64,000 nucleotides of DNA from Puniceibacterium sediminis (GCF_900188035.1 NZ_FZNN01000002.1:1-64000); one strand, 5' to 3'. Positions 27,797-37,331 are shown, counted from the stretch's first letter. The notes: a model not told the origin generated them from the sequence alone. Numbers and translations are program-made.

Positions 27797-29946
27797 CCAT
27801 GGCCTGCCCGGGATGTGTTGCCGCGCCCGACGTTCGGGACGCCTCGCCGGTGGCCAGCGACATCACTCTGCACCTGCCCGACATTCATTGCGCCGTCTGT
27901 ATCGCTGCGGTCGAGGATGGCCTTGGTGCCCTGCCGGGCGTGAAGGATGTGCGGGTGAACCTGACGCAGAAACGGGCCTATGTGTCGGTCCAGCGGGATG
28001 TAGATGCAGATAGCCTGATCGACACGCTCGCGCGGTTGGGGCACCGGGCGCAGGTGCTGGACACCGGTCCGTTGGCGGGGCAAAGCGCGGTCGGGCGCGA
28101 TCTGCTCATGCGGATCGGCGTTGCGGGCTTTGCAATGATGAACGTCATGCTGCTGTCGGTGGCGGTCTGGTCCGGCGCGGCCGACGCCACGCGTGAGGTG
28201 TTTCACCTGATCGCAGCGGCGATTGCGCTGCCGGCAGTGGCGTTTTCGGCCCGGCCGTTCTTTGCCTCGGCGTTTCGGGCGCTGTCGGTGCGACGGCTTA
28301 ACATGGATGTGCCGATCGCGCTGGCCATCGGACTTTCGGCGGTTGTGTCGCTGGCCGGGGCCTTGGGGTTGTCCGACCGGGCCAGCTGGTTCGACGCCGC
28401 GCTGGCGCTGACATTCTTTCTGCTGGTGGGCCGGTATCTGGACCATCTGGGCCGTCACGCGGCCAAATCGGCGGCGGCGGATCTTGCGGCGCTTGCCTCG
28501 CCGCAGGCGGTGCTGGTGCGGGATGGTGGGGATCAGGTGGTCCGGGCTGACGCGCTGGTGCCCGGCGATATCATCCGTGTCACCCCGGGCAGCCGCATTC
28601 CGGCAGATGGTATTATCCTTGAAGGGCGGACCGAGCTCGACTGCGCGGCCCTGACCGGTGAAACTATGCCCGATTTGCGTGCAGTTGGCGAGCTGGTCGC
28701 GGCGGGCGAAATGAACCTGACCGCGCCGCTGTTGGTGCGCTGTACCCGGGCGGGGACGGACACCACGCTGCATCGGCTGGCGGATCTGATCGCCCAGGCC
28801 GAAATGCAGAAGTCGCGTTATGCCGGGCTTGCCGACCGCGCGGCGCGGATCTATGCGCCGGCCGTGCATCTGCTGGGCCTTGGTGCCTTTGTCGGCTGGT
28901 GGTGGGCCACGGGCGAGGTCGGCCGCGCGCTTGAGGTTGCCATTTCGGTCTTGGTGATCACCTGCCCCTGCGCGCTGGGATTAGCCGTTCCAGCGGTTTC
29001 GACAGTCACCACGGCGCGGCTGTTCCGTATGGGATTGTTGGTAAAATCCCGCACCGCGCTGGAGCGGTTGTCGGAAATCGATGAGGTTGTTTTCGACAAG
29101 ACCGGTACGCTCACCACCGGCATTATGGCGCTGAAGAACGCGCCTTCGGACCGTGATCTGGCGGTTGCGGCGGGTCTGGCCGTCGGATCGTCGCATCCGC
29201 TTTCGCGGGCGATCTGCGCGGCGGCCAAGCAACGCGGGCTGACCCCTGCCACGGTTCAGGATCTTGAGGAAACGGCCGGAGCCGGTGTTTCGGGTAGCCT
29301 TGACGGTCAGCGGCTCCGGTTGGGTCGGCCCGAATGGGTAGCCCCGGATCAAACTGCCCCAGAGGCGTCCGAGGTCTGGCTGCAACAGGGAAACAACGCC
29401 CCTGCCGTCTTTCGCTTTGCCGAAGAGTTGCGCCCGGATGCGCTGGCCTGCATTGCGGCACTGCGGGCGGATGGTATCGGCGTGGCGCTGCTGTCGGGGG
29501 ACGCGCCGGGGGCGGTGGGGCGTATCGCTGGGGCTTTGGGGCTGACGGAGGCACATGCGCGGATGACGCCGGAGGGCAAGGCCGCGTGGTTGCAGGCGCG
29601 TGCGGATGCGGGGCACAGGGTGCTGATGGTTGGCGACGGGCTGAATGACACCGGGGCGCTGGCGGTGGCGCATGCGTCGCTGGCCCCCGCGACGGCACTG
29701 GATGCGGCGCGGACGCTGGCGGATGTCGTGCTGCTGTCGGACAGCCTGATGCCGATCCGCGAGGCGCTGGCGCAATCGCGCCGGGCACGTCGCCGGATGG
29801 GCCAGAATATGGGCCTTGCGCTGGGATATAACGTTATTTCTGTACCACTTGCGCTGGCTGGCCTTGCCTCGCCGCTGATTGCGGCGATTGCCATGTCCAC
29901 GTCTTCGCTGACCGTTTCTGCAAATGCCATGAGGTCGACAAAATGA
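27793..29946 (+). CDS. ccoI: Copper-translocating P1B-type ATPase for cbb3 assembly
   Basis: 717 aa. An N-terminal ACPGC motif and heavy-metal-associated domain (IHCAVCIAAVEDGL) lead to eight expected membrane segments. Signature motifs are TGET (phosphatase), ITCPCALGLAVP (metal-binding CPC), DKTGTLT (phosphorylated Asp), SSHPLSRAI and VGDGLNDTGAL. CcoI-type pumps export copper to the periplasm for the oxidase rather than for resistance, as shown by its location between ccoH and ccoS. ATG 27793 overlaps the ccoH stop; the frame extends 25 codons upstream. Confidence 0.95.
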   Translation: MTMACPGCVAAPDVRDASPVASDITLHLPDIHCAVCIAAVEDGLGALPGVKDVRVNLTQKRAYVSVQRDVDADSLIDTLARLGHRAQVLDTGPLAGQSAVGRDLLMRIGVAGFAMMNVMLLSVAVWSGAADATREVFHLIAAAIALPAVAFSARPFFASAFRALSVRRLNMDVPIALAIGLSAVVSLAGALGLSDRASWFDAALALTFFLLVGRYLDHLGRHAAKSAAADLAALASPQAVLVRDGGDQVVRADALVPGDIIRVTPGSRIPADGIILEGRTELDCAALTGETMPDLRAVGELVAAGEMNLTAPLLVRCTRAGTDTTLHRLADLIAQAEMQKSRYAGLADRAARIYAPAVHLLGLGAFVGWWWATGEVGRALEVAISVLVITCPCALGLAVPAVSTVTTARLFRMGLLVKSRTALERLSEIDEVVFDKTGTLTTGIMALKNAPSDRDLAVAAGLAVGSSHPLSRAICAAAKQRGLTPATVQDLEETAGAGVSGSLDGQRLRLGRPEWVAPDQTAPEASEVWLQQGNNAPAVFRFAEELRPDALACIAALRADGIGVALLSGDAPGAVGRIAGALGLTEAHARMTPEGKAAWLQARADAGHRVLMVGDGLNDTGALAVAHASLAPATALDAARTLADVVLLSDSLMPIREALAQSRRARRRMGQNMGLALGYNVISVPLALAGLASPLIAAIAMSTSSLTVSANAMRSTK

Positions 29947-30101
29947 ACGTTCTGGTCTTTCTCATTCCGGTATCTGTCACGCTGGGCCTGCTGGGGCTGG
30001 GGTGCTTTGTCTGGACCCTGCGGCATCGTCAGTATGAGGATCCGGAGGGTGATCGGCAGCGGGTTCTGGATGATCGCTGGGATGATGCGCCACGGCAATA
30101 G
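29943..30101 (+). CDS. ccoS: cbb3 oxidase maturation protein CcoS
   Basis: 52 aa, small single-helix protein beginning MNVLVFLIPVSVTLGLLGLG, followed by FVWTLRHRQYEDPEGD, the usual CcoS/FixS pattern. It is required for inserting heme and copper into CcoN. The start overlaps the ccoI stop (ATGA). It is last gene of ccoGHIS. Confidence 0.9.
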   Translation: MNVLVFLIPVSVTLGLLGLGCFVWTLRHRQYEDPEGDRQRVLDDRWDDAPRQ

Positions 30102-30146
30102 GGTCGGCGAAAACCGCGAAAATCCCATGTTTTAAGGCAAAAACGG

Positions 30147-30197
30147 CGTATGGCAGCCGTATGGTTTGCGTATGGAAAGCGTATGGCTCGGATATGG
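30147..30197. repeat. Five-unit 11-bp phased repeat (CGTATGG)
   Basis: CGTATGG occurs at 30147, 30158, 30169 and 30180, exactly 11 bp apart, and a fifth unit GATATGG starts at 30191. A G or C precedes each. The 3-4 bases between units are not conserved. It lies between the convergent ends of ccoS and the enoyl-CoA hydratase gene. Confidence 0.8.
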
Positions 30198-30203
30198 GCG
30201 GGG

Positions 30204-30824
30204 CTAGGCCGGGCGCTGACGGATCAGCGTCTTGATCGCTGCGGCATGTTCCGGCGTTGCGCCCATTGTATCGGCGGCCAGTGACGCTGCTTCGGTTAGC
30301 AGGGCGTCTGGCTCGACGATCCGATCCAGCAGACCCCATGTCAAAGCCTCGGGCGCGGGGATCTTTTGCCCGGCCATCAGGATCATCTTGGCGCGCGACG
30401 GCCCGACCAGTGCCGCGAGGCGCGCGGGGTCCGAGGGTTGCGGCAGGAAGCCGAGCTTCATCACCGGATAGAAAATCCTGGCCGAGGGCACCGCGATGCG
30501 CAGATCGCAGGCCAGCACCATCCCCAGCGCACCCCCGGCGGCGGTGCCGTTGAGCGCGGCGATGGTCAGCCCGTTCAGCCGTGACAGCGCGCCGGACAGA
30601 CGTTCCCAGAGCGGCGAGACGGCCAGACCCGCGCGGGCGGCGTCAAGATCGGCACCGGCGCTGAAGACCGATCCCGCGCCGGTGAGGACAAGGGCGCGGG
30701 CGTCGCGGGCGGATTCGGCAATGCGGCACAGCTCTTCCAGCATCTCGGCTGTCAGGGAATTCGCCTTGTCCGGACGGTTGATCGTAACCGTCCAGAGACC
30801 GCCGTCCTGCGAAAGCCCGATCAA
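30204..30824 (-). CDS. Enoyl-CoA hydratase/isomerase family protein
   Basis: 206 aa crotonase-fold protein, somewhat short for the family. The oxyanion-hole segments AGSVFSAGADLDAAR and LNGTAAGGALGMVLACDLRIA are present. The likely start is the TTG at 30824, which overlaps the SDR stop (TTGA) and gives the typical opening IGLSQDGGLWTVTINRP; in-frame starts upstream lie within the SDR gene. It is probably co-translated with the SDR. Specific substrate is unknown; the position of catalytic glutamates could not be assigned with certainty. Confidence 0.8.
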   Translation of the reverse strand: MIGLSQDGGLWTVTINRPDKANSLTAEMLEELCRIAESARDARALVLTGAGSVFSAGADLDAARAGLAVSPLWERLSGALSRLNGLTIAALNGTAAGGALGMVLACDLRIAVPSARIFYPVMKLGFLPQPSDPARLAALVGPSRAKMILMAGQKIPAPEALTWGLLDRIVEPDALLTEAASLAADTMGATPEHAAAIKTLIRQRPA

Positions 30825-31570
30825 ATCAGGCCGACCGTTTTGCGGATGCCTTCGTCGCGCAGGGAAATTTCGTCGCCCAGCCATGTGTCGGCCTCAGGCG
30901 AGCACATCCAGAGCAGGGCGCGGGCGGGCCAGTCGGCGGGGATATGCACGTTCCAGTCAAGCTGACTGACGGGGTTGACGCCCGAAGCCTTGATTTCGCG
31001 CTGCATCTGGGTGGCGACGGTGCCGGGGGACAGGCCGATGGCGCGGATGCCGTGGGCGCGTTCTTCGAGGTCAAGGCACCGGGTCAGCATGTTCACGGCA
31101 GCCTTGGATGCACAATATTGTGACCATGCCTCGATCGGGCTGTGCGCGGCGCCGGAACTGATTGTCAGAACCGTGCCGCCGCCACCGGCCTTCATCAGCG
31201 GAACAGCGGCGCGCATGCCGTGAAAGACGCCTTTGACGTTGATGTCGATGACCTGATCCCAGGCGTCGGGATCGGCGGTGGACAGATGCGCGATGGGTTC
31301 GATCACCCCGGCATTGTTGATCAGCACATCAAGGCCACCAAAGGCGGTCTGGCAGTTTTCAACGGCCTTCGCGACCTCCCAGTACCGCGAGATATCGCAG
31401 GGGATGGCGACGGCCTGCGGGCCGATTTCCCCGGCAAGTTCTGCGATGGCATCGGCGCTGCGGGCGATCAATGCGACATTGGCCCCGGCGGCGGCAAAGA
31501 CCCGCGCGGTTTCGGCGCCGATCCCGCGGCTTGCGCCGGTGATCATCACGGTTTTCCCTGTCATATCCAT
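30821..31570 (-). CDS. Short-chain dehydrogenase/reductase
   Basis: 249 aa SDR. NAD(P) motif TGASRGIGAETARVF, NNAG motif (DVLINNAGV), catalytic Ser (ISSGAAHS) and YCASK give a complete classical active site. ATG 31570 is chosen for AAGGA eight bases upstream; the frame is open for 47 codons more without similarity. It overlaps the hydratase gene and so may act on the same acyl-CoA or related substrate, which is inference. Confidence 0.87.
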   Translation of the reverse strand: MDMTGKTVMITGASRGIGAETARVFAAAGANVALIARSADAIAELAGEIGPQAVAIPCDISRYWEVAKAVENCQTAFGGLDVLINNAGVIEPIAHLSTADPDAWDQVIDINVKGVFHGMRAAVPLMKAGGGGTVLTISSGAAHSPIEAWSQYCASKAAVNMLTRCLDLEERAHGIRAIGLSPGTVATQMQREIKASGVNPVSQLDWNVHIPADWPARALLWMCSPEADTWLGDEISLRDEGIRKTVGLI

Positions 31571-31695
31571 GGCATGTTCCTTTTGGTGTCCCGCAACTTT
31601 GGTAAAGGCTGCTTTTGTCGGGGTCCAGCCCCTTGACCATGGGTGCCACGAAGCCGAAGCTGTGGGAAAATAATTGCGAACAGAGAGGGCCTTTG

Positions 31696-33222
31696 ATGCA
31701 CCGTACCACACACCTTATGAGTTGCAGTGCCATTGGCGCGTTCATGCTTGCTGCACCGGTAAGCGCCGATATCACGCCTCAGCAGGTCTGGGACGATCTT
31801 GAAGCCTACATGAGCGGCTTTGGCTATGCGGTGTCGGGAGCCGAGCAGGCCAGCGGTGATGCGCTGACCATCAGCGATTTCGTTCTGAGCATGGATCTGC
31901 CCGAGGGCGAGGGCAATTTCAGCTTTGCCGCCGACAAGATTGTATTGACCCAGATGGACGACGGATCTGTGTCCGTGGTGTTCCCTGCGGAAATGCCGAT
32001 CACGCTGACGGCGCGACCCGAGGATGCAAAGCCTGTCGATATGGTGGTCAATTACACACAAAACGGACTGGATATGGTCGTGTCGGGCACGCCCGGTGAC
32101 ATGGTGTATGACTATAACGCCGATACGCTGGGCATGGTTTTGTCGGAACTGGTGGTCGATGGTGCGCCGCTGAGCCGCGATATGGCGCGGTTCGATGTCA
32201 CGATGAACGATGTCGAAGGCAAGTCGACCATAACATTGGGCGACATGCGTGAGGTTTCGCAGGTCATGAGCATGGGCAGCGTTGCCTACGATTTTGCATT
32301 CAACAACCCGGATGGGGCCGGTAACGGATTGTTTTCGGGGCGCATGGCCGATCTGTCGATCGACGGGTCCGTGAAGGTGCCGCTGGAGATTGATCCTGAA
32401 GACCCGGCCGCGATGCTGGCGCAGGGTTTTGCATTCGATGGGGCGTTCGCGCATTCCGGCGGGTCGATGCAGTTCGGGGTGACTGAGGCGGGCAAGACCA
32501 CCAGCGGCCAGACGAGCACGGAATCGTCGAATTTCCGCATGGCCATGTCCAGTGAAGCGATGACCTATGACGTCAGTTCGTTGGGCGTGACGCTGGATAT
32601 GAAAACGCCGGACTTTCCCTTTCCGGTGTCGGCCAAGATGGCTGAGAACCGTACCAACCTGACGCTCCCGATGGCGGCGGCCGACGAGCCGCAGGACATG
32701 GCCATTGGTATGACGTTGGGCGGGTTCACCATGTCGGATGTGCTGTGGAACCTATTTGACCCGGCCAGGACACTGCCGCGCGATCCGGCGACGATTTCGG
32801 TCGATCTGGTCGGGACTGTGACGCCGTTTGTGAACATGTTCGATCCCGAGGCGGTGGCGCTGCTTGAACAGACCGGCGGCGTGCCGGGTGAGCTGAACAC
32901 CCTGACGCTCAAGGAGCTGATTGTGGAAGCGGTCGGGGCGCGGCTGACCGGCACCGGCGATTTCAGCTTTGACAACAGCGACCTTGTGACGTTCGACGGT
33001 ATGCCGGCACCGGACGGGTCGGTGTCGTTCAGCCTGACGGGTGGGAACGCGCTGATCGACCGGCTGATCGCGATGGGTGTGCTGAAGGAGCAGGACGCCA
33101 TGGGTGCACGCATGATGATGAGCATGTTTTCGGTCCCCGGCGATGGCGAGGACAGCCTGAAGTCTGACATTGTGGTCAAGGGCAACGGTCAGATCCTGGC
33201 CAACGGTCAGCGCATCCGCTGA
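31696..33222 (+). CDS. DUF2125-family exported protein
   Basis: 508 aa with a signal peptide (HLMSCSAIGAFMLAAPVSA). It is acidic, rich in Gly, Asp and Met, and matches DUF2125 proteins widespread in Rhodobacteraceae, of unknown function. Repeating beta-strand-like stretches (ITLTARPEDAKPVDMVVNY and FRMAMSSEAMTYDVSSLGV) suggest an extended beta structure, as in AsmA-like or lipid-related periplasmic proteins. ATG 31696 begins the signal peptide; the frame is open 27 codons earlier. It is transcribed divergently from the SDR. Confidence 0.8.
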   Translation: MHRTTHLMSCSAIGAFMLAAPVSADITPQQVWDDLEAYMSGFGYAVSGAEQASGDALTISDFVLSMDLPEGEGNFSFAADKIVLTQMDDGSVSVVFPAEMPITLTARPEDAKPVDMVVNYTQNGLDMVVSGTPGDMVYDYNADTLGMVLSELVVDGAPLSRDMARFDVTMNDVEGKSTITLGDMREVSQVMSMGSVAYDFAFNNPDGAGNGLFSGRMADLSIDGSVKVPLEIDPEDPAAMLAQGFAFDGAFAHSGGSMQFGVTEAGKTTSGQTSTESSNFRMAMSSEAMTYDVSSLGVTLDMKTPDFPFPVSAKMAENRTNLTLPMAAADEPQDMAIGMTLGGFTMSDVLWNLFDPARTLPRDPATISVDLVGTVTPFVNMFDPEAVALLEQTGGVPGELNTLTLKELIVEAVGARLTGTGDFSFDNSDLVTFDGMPAPDGSVSFSLTGGNALIDRLIAMGVLKEQDAMGARMMMSMFSVPGDGEDSLKSDIVVKGNGQILANGQRIR

Positions 33223-33236
33223 CCTTTTCCCTGCGG

Positions 33237-33310
33237 TGATCCGGCGGAGCGCGCGTGCCGCGCGCGCTGATATCTCGGCTGCGGGCCTTGCGGCCCGACG
33301 CCTCGGCGCC
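33237..33310 (+). repeat. Double-hairpin intergenic repeat, copy A
   Basis: Starts TGATCC, then stem GCGCGCG (33249-33255), loop TGC, CGCGCGC (33259-33265), the shared link GATATCTCGG, and a second hairpin CGGGCC-TTGC-GGCCCG. Copy B at 42613 has the same layout with different but still paired stems. It is 15 nt after the DUF2125 stop. It may terminate transcription or protect mRNA ends; function unknown. Confidence 0.7.
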
Positions 33311-33376
33311 TGTGGCCGGTGTGACGCGCTGATCGACGGTTGGGCTGCTTTGCGGCGTGTTGGGAACGTTGCGTGA

Positions 33377-34606
33377 TCAGCCGCGCATGAGGTCGGGCAG
33401 ATCGCCCGAGAGGCCAGCGGCTTCGCGCATCACGGCGCGGCGCATGTCGGGGGTGGCGTTGACCATGCGCATCCCCAGATCGCGCAGCCCGCGCAGCAGT
33501 GGATTGTCATTCGAGAACAGGCGGTTGAACACATCCGTCGCCAGTGCCAGCGTCGCCGTGTCGAAGCGGCGCCAGGCGGCGTAGCGGTCGAGCACCTGCG
33601 GGGAAGCGAAATCTTCGCCCCGCCGTATGGCGTGGGTCAGGACATGGGCAAGGGCCGCGATATCGCGCAGGCCGGCGTTCAGGCCCTGACCGGCGATGGG
33701 ATGCACGCCGTGGGCCGCATCGCCCACCAGCGCAAGGCGCGGGGCGGTCAGGGCATTGGCGAGGGTCAGCCCCAGCGGATAAGTGTAACGTGCACCGGCC
33801 AGGCTGATCGCGCCGAGGAAGTCGCCAAAGCGGGGGCGCAGGACCTTGAGGTAATCCTCCTCGGGCAAGGCGTTGATGCGCTGGGCCATGTCGGTGGTTT
33901 CGGTCCAGACGATTGCGCTGCGGTTTTCGGTCAGCGGCAGGATCGCGAGCGGCCCGGGCGGCAGGAACAGCTGGTGCGCGATGCCGTTGTGGGGCTTTTC
34001 ATGGGCGATGGCGCAGACCAGCGCGCTTTGACGATAGGTCCAGCCGGTGCGGCGGATGCCCGCGCGGGTGGCGGTGCCGCTTTGGCGGCCATCGGCACCG
34101 ATCAGCAGGCGGGCGCGCAGGGTTTCCCCGGTCGAGAGGGTGACGCAAGCGCCTGTGGTATCGGTGCTTTGGGCCACGACGGTTGCGCTGGTGCGGTGGG
34201 TGATGCCCGGCGTCGCCGCAAGGGCGTCAAGCAGGGCGGCGCGCAGGTGCCGGTCTTCGACCATGTAGCCCATCGGGCCGTCGGCCATTTCGGCGGCGTC
34301 AAAGGACAGGCCAAGGAAGGCGGCGCTGTCGCCGACGCGACCATCCGTGACCTTGATCTGCTGCATCGGCTGGGCGTGGTCCGCCAACCCCTGCCACAGG
34401 TTCAGCGCGGCCAGCATCCGCTGCGAGGTGACGGCGAGCGCGTAGGAGCGCCCGTCAAACGCCGGATCGGCGCGGGTTTCACCGCTGAGCGTATCGATGA
34501 CCGTGACGGTCAGGCCACCCTGGGCGGCGGCAAGTGCCATGCAACTGCCGTTGAGGCCGCCGCCGATGACGAGGATGTCGCTGTCATATGTCGTGTCTGT
34601 TGTCAT
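33377..34606 (-). CDS. UbiH/UbiF-family FAD-dependent hydroxylase
   Basis: 409 aa flavoprotein monooxygenase. N-terminal FAD motif ILVIGGGLNGSCMALAAAQGG, middle motif LLIGADGRQSGTATRAGI, and C-terminal ALVGDAAHGVHPIAGQGLNAGL are the three signatures of ubiquinone-biosynthesis hydroxylases (COQ6 type). It hydroxylates the ubiquinone ring at a position not assignable from sequence alone. ATG 34606 precedes the FAD motif; the long upstream extension is not homologous. It is divergent from the amidase gene. Confidence 0.87.
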   Translation of the reverse strand: MTTDTTYDSDILVIGGGLNGSCMALAAAQGGLTVTVIDTLSGETRADPAFDGRSYALAVTSQRMLAALNLWQGLADHAQPMQQIKVTDGRVGDSAAFLGLSFDAAEMADGPMGYMVEDRHLRAALLDALAATPGITHRTSATVVAQSTDTTGACVTLSTGETLRARLLIGADGRQSGTATRAGIRRTGWTYRQSALVCAIAHEKPHNGIAHQLFLPPGPLAILPLTENRSAIVWTETTDMAQRINALPEEDYLKVLRPRFGDFLGAISLAGARYTYPLGLTLANALTAPRLALVGDAAHGVHPIAGQGLNAGLRDIAALAHVLTHAIRRGEDFASPQVLDRYAAWRRFDTATLALATDVFNRLFSNDNPLLRGLRDLGMRMVNATPDMRRAVMREAAGLSGDLPDLMRG

Positions 34607-34692
34607 AAGGCGCAATATGGTCGTGCGGGCGGGATTGTCCATGCGCCGCACTGCCGCTACCGTCCCCGACAACACGAAAAAGGAGTGACGGC

Positions 34693-36024
34693 ATGCAGGG
34701 TTGGACGTCTTTGAGCGCATCGGATCTGGGGCGCGGTATCGGGCGGGGCGAGATCGACCCCGAAACGCTGGCGCAGGTGTTTCTGGACGCCATCGCGGCG
34801 CATCCCGAGAGCGACCGTATCTATGCCCGCGTGACGCCGGAACGGGCGCTGGCCGAGGCACGTGCTGCCGGGCTGCGGGCCAAGTCCGGGCGGCGGTTGT
34901 CGTTGCTGGATGGTGTGCCGGTCAGCTGGAAGGACCTGTTCGACACCGCAGGTGTGGCGACCGAGGCGGGAACGGCGCTGTTGTCAGGCCGGGTGCCAGA
35001 GCGGGATGCAGAGGTTTTGCGGGACGCATCGGCCATGGGGCTGGTCTGTCTGGGCAAGACGCATATGTCGGAACTGGCGTTTTCCGGGCTGGGGTTGAAC
35101 CCCGTCACCGCATCGCCGCCCTGCGTGAATGACGCGGAGGCGGTGTCGGGCGGGTCATCGTCCGGGGCGGCGGCGTCGGTTGCCTTTGGTCTGGCGGCGG
35201 CGGCTGTCGGGTCGGACACGGGCGGATCGGTGCGGATCCCGGCGGGATGGAACGATCTGGTGGGGCTAAAGACCACTTCGGGGTTGTTGTCGCTGAACGG
35301 CGTGGTGCCGTTGGCGGCAAAGTTCGACACGGTGGGACCGCTGACCCGAACGGTCGAGGATGCGGCGCAGATGCTGGCGGCGCTGCTGGGCGCCCCGGCG
35401 ATGGATACCGGCGGGATGCCGGATCTGCGCGGACGGCGGTTTGGTGCGCTGCAAACCATCGTGATGGACGACCTGCGTGACGGACCTGCGGCGGCTTATG
35501 CCGGTGCACTGGAGCGGCTGCGCGCCGCTGGCGCGGTGATCGAGCCGGTCGATGCGCCCGAAATCATTGGGCCCATGGGCGATGCGCCGGTGCTGTATAC
35601 CGGCGAGGCTTGGGGGATCTGGCGCGACAAGATCGAGGCACATCCTGATCTGATGTTCGCCCCGATCCGCGAGCGGTTCGAGGGGGGCCGTGCCTTTTCC
35701 GCAGCGGATTATGTTGCGGCCTGGCGGCGTCTGGAGGATGCGCGGGCGGTCTGGGCCACCCGCATGGCAGGCTATGACGCGGTGCTGTCACCCACGGCTC
35801 CGAACCTGCCGCCCAAGGCCGACAAGCTGATGGAGCAGGGGGAGTATTACGTGACCGAGAACCTGCTGACCCTGCGCAACACGCGGGTTGGCAACCTGAT
35901 GGGGGTGGCTGCTATGAGCTTGCCCACCGGTGTGCCGAGCTGCGGGTTGCAGTTGCTGGGAACGGCGGGCGGAGAGGCGCAGTTGTTGCGGCTGGCGCTG
36001 GGCGTTGAGGCGGCGTTGCGTTGA
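34693..36024 (+). CDS. Amidase-signature family hydrolase
   Basis: 443 aa. The Ser-cisSer-Lys triad is visible: Lys in VSWKDLFDT, cis-Ser/Ser in VSGGSSSGAAASVAFG, with GSDTGGSVRIPAGW downstream. The enzyme hydrolyses an amide bond; GatA-like sequence but no gatB/gatC nearby, so it is not assigned as GatA. ATG 34693 has AAAGGAG upstream. The terminator at 36033 follows. Confidence 0.87.
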   Translation: MQGWTSLSASDLGRGIGRGEIDPETLAQVFLDAIAAHPESDRIYARVTPERALAEARAAGLRAKSGRRLSLLDGVPVSWKDLFDTAGVATEAGTALLSGRVPERDAEVLRDASAMGLVCLGKTHMSELAFSGLGLNPVTASPPCVNDAEAVSGGSSSGAAASVAFGLAAAAVGSDTGGSVRIPAGWNDLVGLKTTSGLLSLNGVVPLAAKFDTVGPLTRTVEDAAQMLAALLGAPAMDTGGMPDLRGRRFGALQTIVMDDLRDGPAAAYAGALERLRAAGAVIEPVDAPEIIGPMGDAPVLYTGEAWGIWRDKIEAHPDLMFAPIRERFEGGRAFSAADYVAAWRRLEDARAVWATRMAGYDAVLSPTAPNLPPKADKLMEQGEYYVTENLLTLRNTRVGNLMGVAAMSLPTGVPSCGLQLLGTAGGEAQLLRLALGVEAALR

Positions 36025-36032
36025 TTGGCAGG

Positions 36033-36066
36033 GCGGATGGGGGCGCTGCCCCCGCCGGGTTGTTTT
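36033..36066 (+). terminator. Intrinsic terminator of the amidase gene
   Basis: GGGGGC-GCT-GCCCCC (36039-36053) lies within a longer GGCGG/CCGCC stem and is followed by TTGTTTTT. A second GC hairpin, GCCGGGG/CCCCGG (about 36080-36096), precedes the convergent MFS stop. Confidence 0.7.
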
Positions 36067-36086
36067 TGGACCGATGAAGCCGGGGG

Positions 36087-37331
36087 TCAGCCCCGGGGGG
36101 CGGGCATGACGGGTTTGGGCTCGGGTTCGGCCAGATGCGGGTGGCTGCGGTAGATCAGGTAGGCGATGCAGGCGGCCGCGCCCATCAGCGGGATCAGCAG
36201 GGCCATGGCCAGCACGGCATCCCCCATCAGCGCGCCAAGTGAGCCGATCAGCAGCCCCGATCCCATTTGCAGGAAGCCCATCATCGAAGCGGCCGAGCCT
36301 GCCTCGCGCCCGAAAGGGGCCAGGGCGGCGGTGGACATGGCGGGCATGATGAAGGCGATGCCGATGGCGTAGATCGCGACCGGGATCATCACATGCAAAA
36401 AGCTGAGCGCGCCGAAGGCAAGGGACAGCGTGCCGAGGCTGCCAAGCAGGATGAACCCAAGCCCCGGTGCCACGAGGCGGTAGGCCGAGACGCGGCCCAT
36501 CAGGAAACGCACGGTCAGAGAGCTTGTGAAGAAGAAGCCGGATTGCATCAGCATTCCAAGGCCGAACTGCGCCGGTGTCAGCCCGATTTCGTCCATCAGG
36601 ATGAAGGGCAGGAATGTGGCCTGAGCGTAGAGCGCACCGAGGGCACCCGACATGACCATCGCCGTTGTCATGAAGTGCCGGTGGGTCAGAAGCATGAGGT
36701 ACGTGCGGCCCAGAGTGCGGACGTTGAGGCGGCTGCGGTCGGGGGTGACGGTTTCGCGCAGGGCAAAGGTGGCCACGGTGATGATCGTGAGCCCCAGTAT
36801 CAGCATAACCACAAAGGTTGATCGCCAGCCGAATATCCCCAGCAGGACGCCGCCGAGGGTAGGGGCAAGTGCCGGCCCGAGGGCGAGGATGATGCCGATG
36901 AGGTTCATGATGCGGCTGGAGTCCTCGCCCTTGAACAGGTCACGCACCAGCGCGCGCGAGATCGCCACGCCAGCAGAGGCGCCGATGCCCTGAAGGAAAC
37001 GGGCGGCCATCAGTGTTTCGACGTTGGGAGCAAAGAGGGCAAAGACGCTGGCGGCGCAGTAGATTCCCATGAAGGCGATGATGATGGGGCGGCGTCCCAG
37101 CGCGTCAGAGAGGGGGCCTGCGACAAGCTGGGCAACAGCGAAACCGCCGAAATAGAGCGTCAGGGTCATCTTGATCGCTGACTGGCTGACGCCGAAGGCA
37201 TGCACCAGTTCGGTCATCGCGGGCGTGTAGATCGCCATGGAAACCGGGCCGACGGCAACAAGCAATGCGCCGATCAGGCTGACCCGGCGGGCGGACATCA
37301 GCGGCGTGGCGGGGGGCGTCTGGTCGGTCAT
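36087..37331 (-). CDS. Bcr/CflA-family MFS multidrug efflux transporter
   Basis: 414 aa with 12 expected membrane segments. Typical pieces are YTPAMTELVHAFGVS, GPLSDALGRRPIIIAFMGIYC (motif A region) and ARFLQGIGASAGVAISRALVRDLF. It should export drugs or metabolites by proton antiport. The start overlaps the stop of the MarR gene, so both are one operon under MarR control. Substrate not predictable. Confidence 0.9.
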   Translation of the reverse strand: MTDQTPPATPLMSARRVSLIGALLVAVGPVSMAIYTPAMTELVHAFGVSQSAIKMTLTLYFGGFAVAQLVAGPLSDALGRRPIIIAFMGIYCAASVFALFAPNVETLMAARFLQGIGASAGVAISRALVRDLFKGEDSSRIMNLIGIILALGPALAPTLGGVLLGIFGWRSTFVVMLILGLTIITVATFALRETVTPDRSRLNVRTLGRTYLMLLTHRHFMTTAMVMSGALGALYAQATFLPFILMDEIGLTPAQFGLGMLMQSGFFFTSSLTVRFLMGRVSAYRLVAPGLGFILLGSLGTLSLAFGALSFLHVMIPVAIYAIGIAFIMPAMSTAALAPFGREAGSAASMMGFLQMGSGLLIGSLGALMGDAVLAMALLIPLMGAAACIAYLIYRSHPHLAEPEPKPVMPAPRG

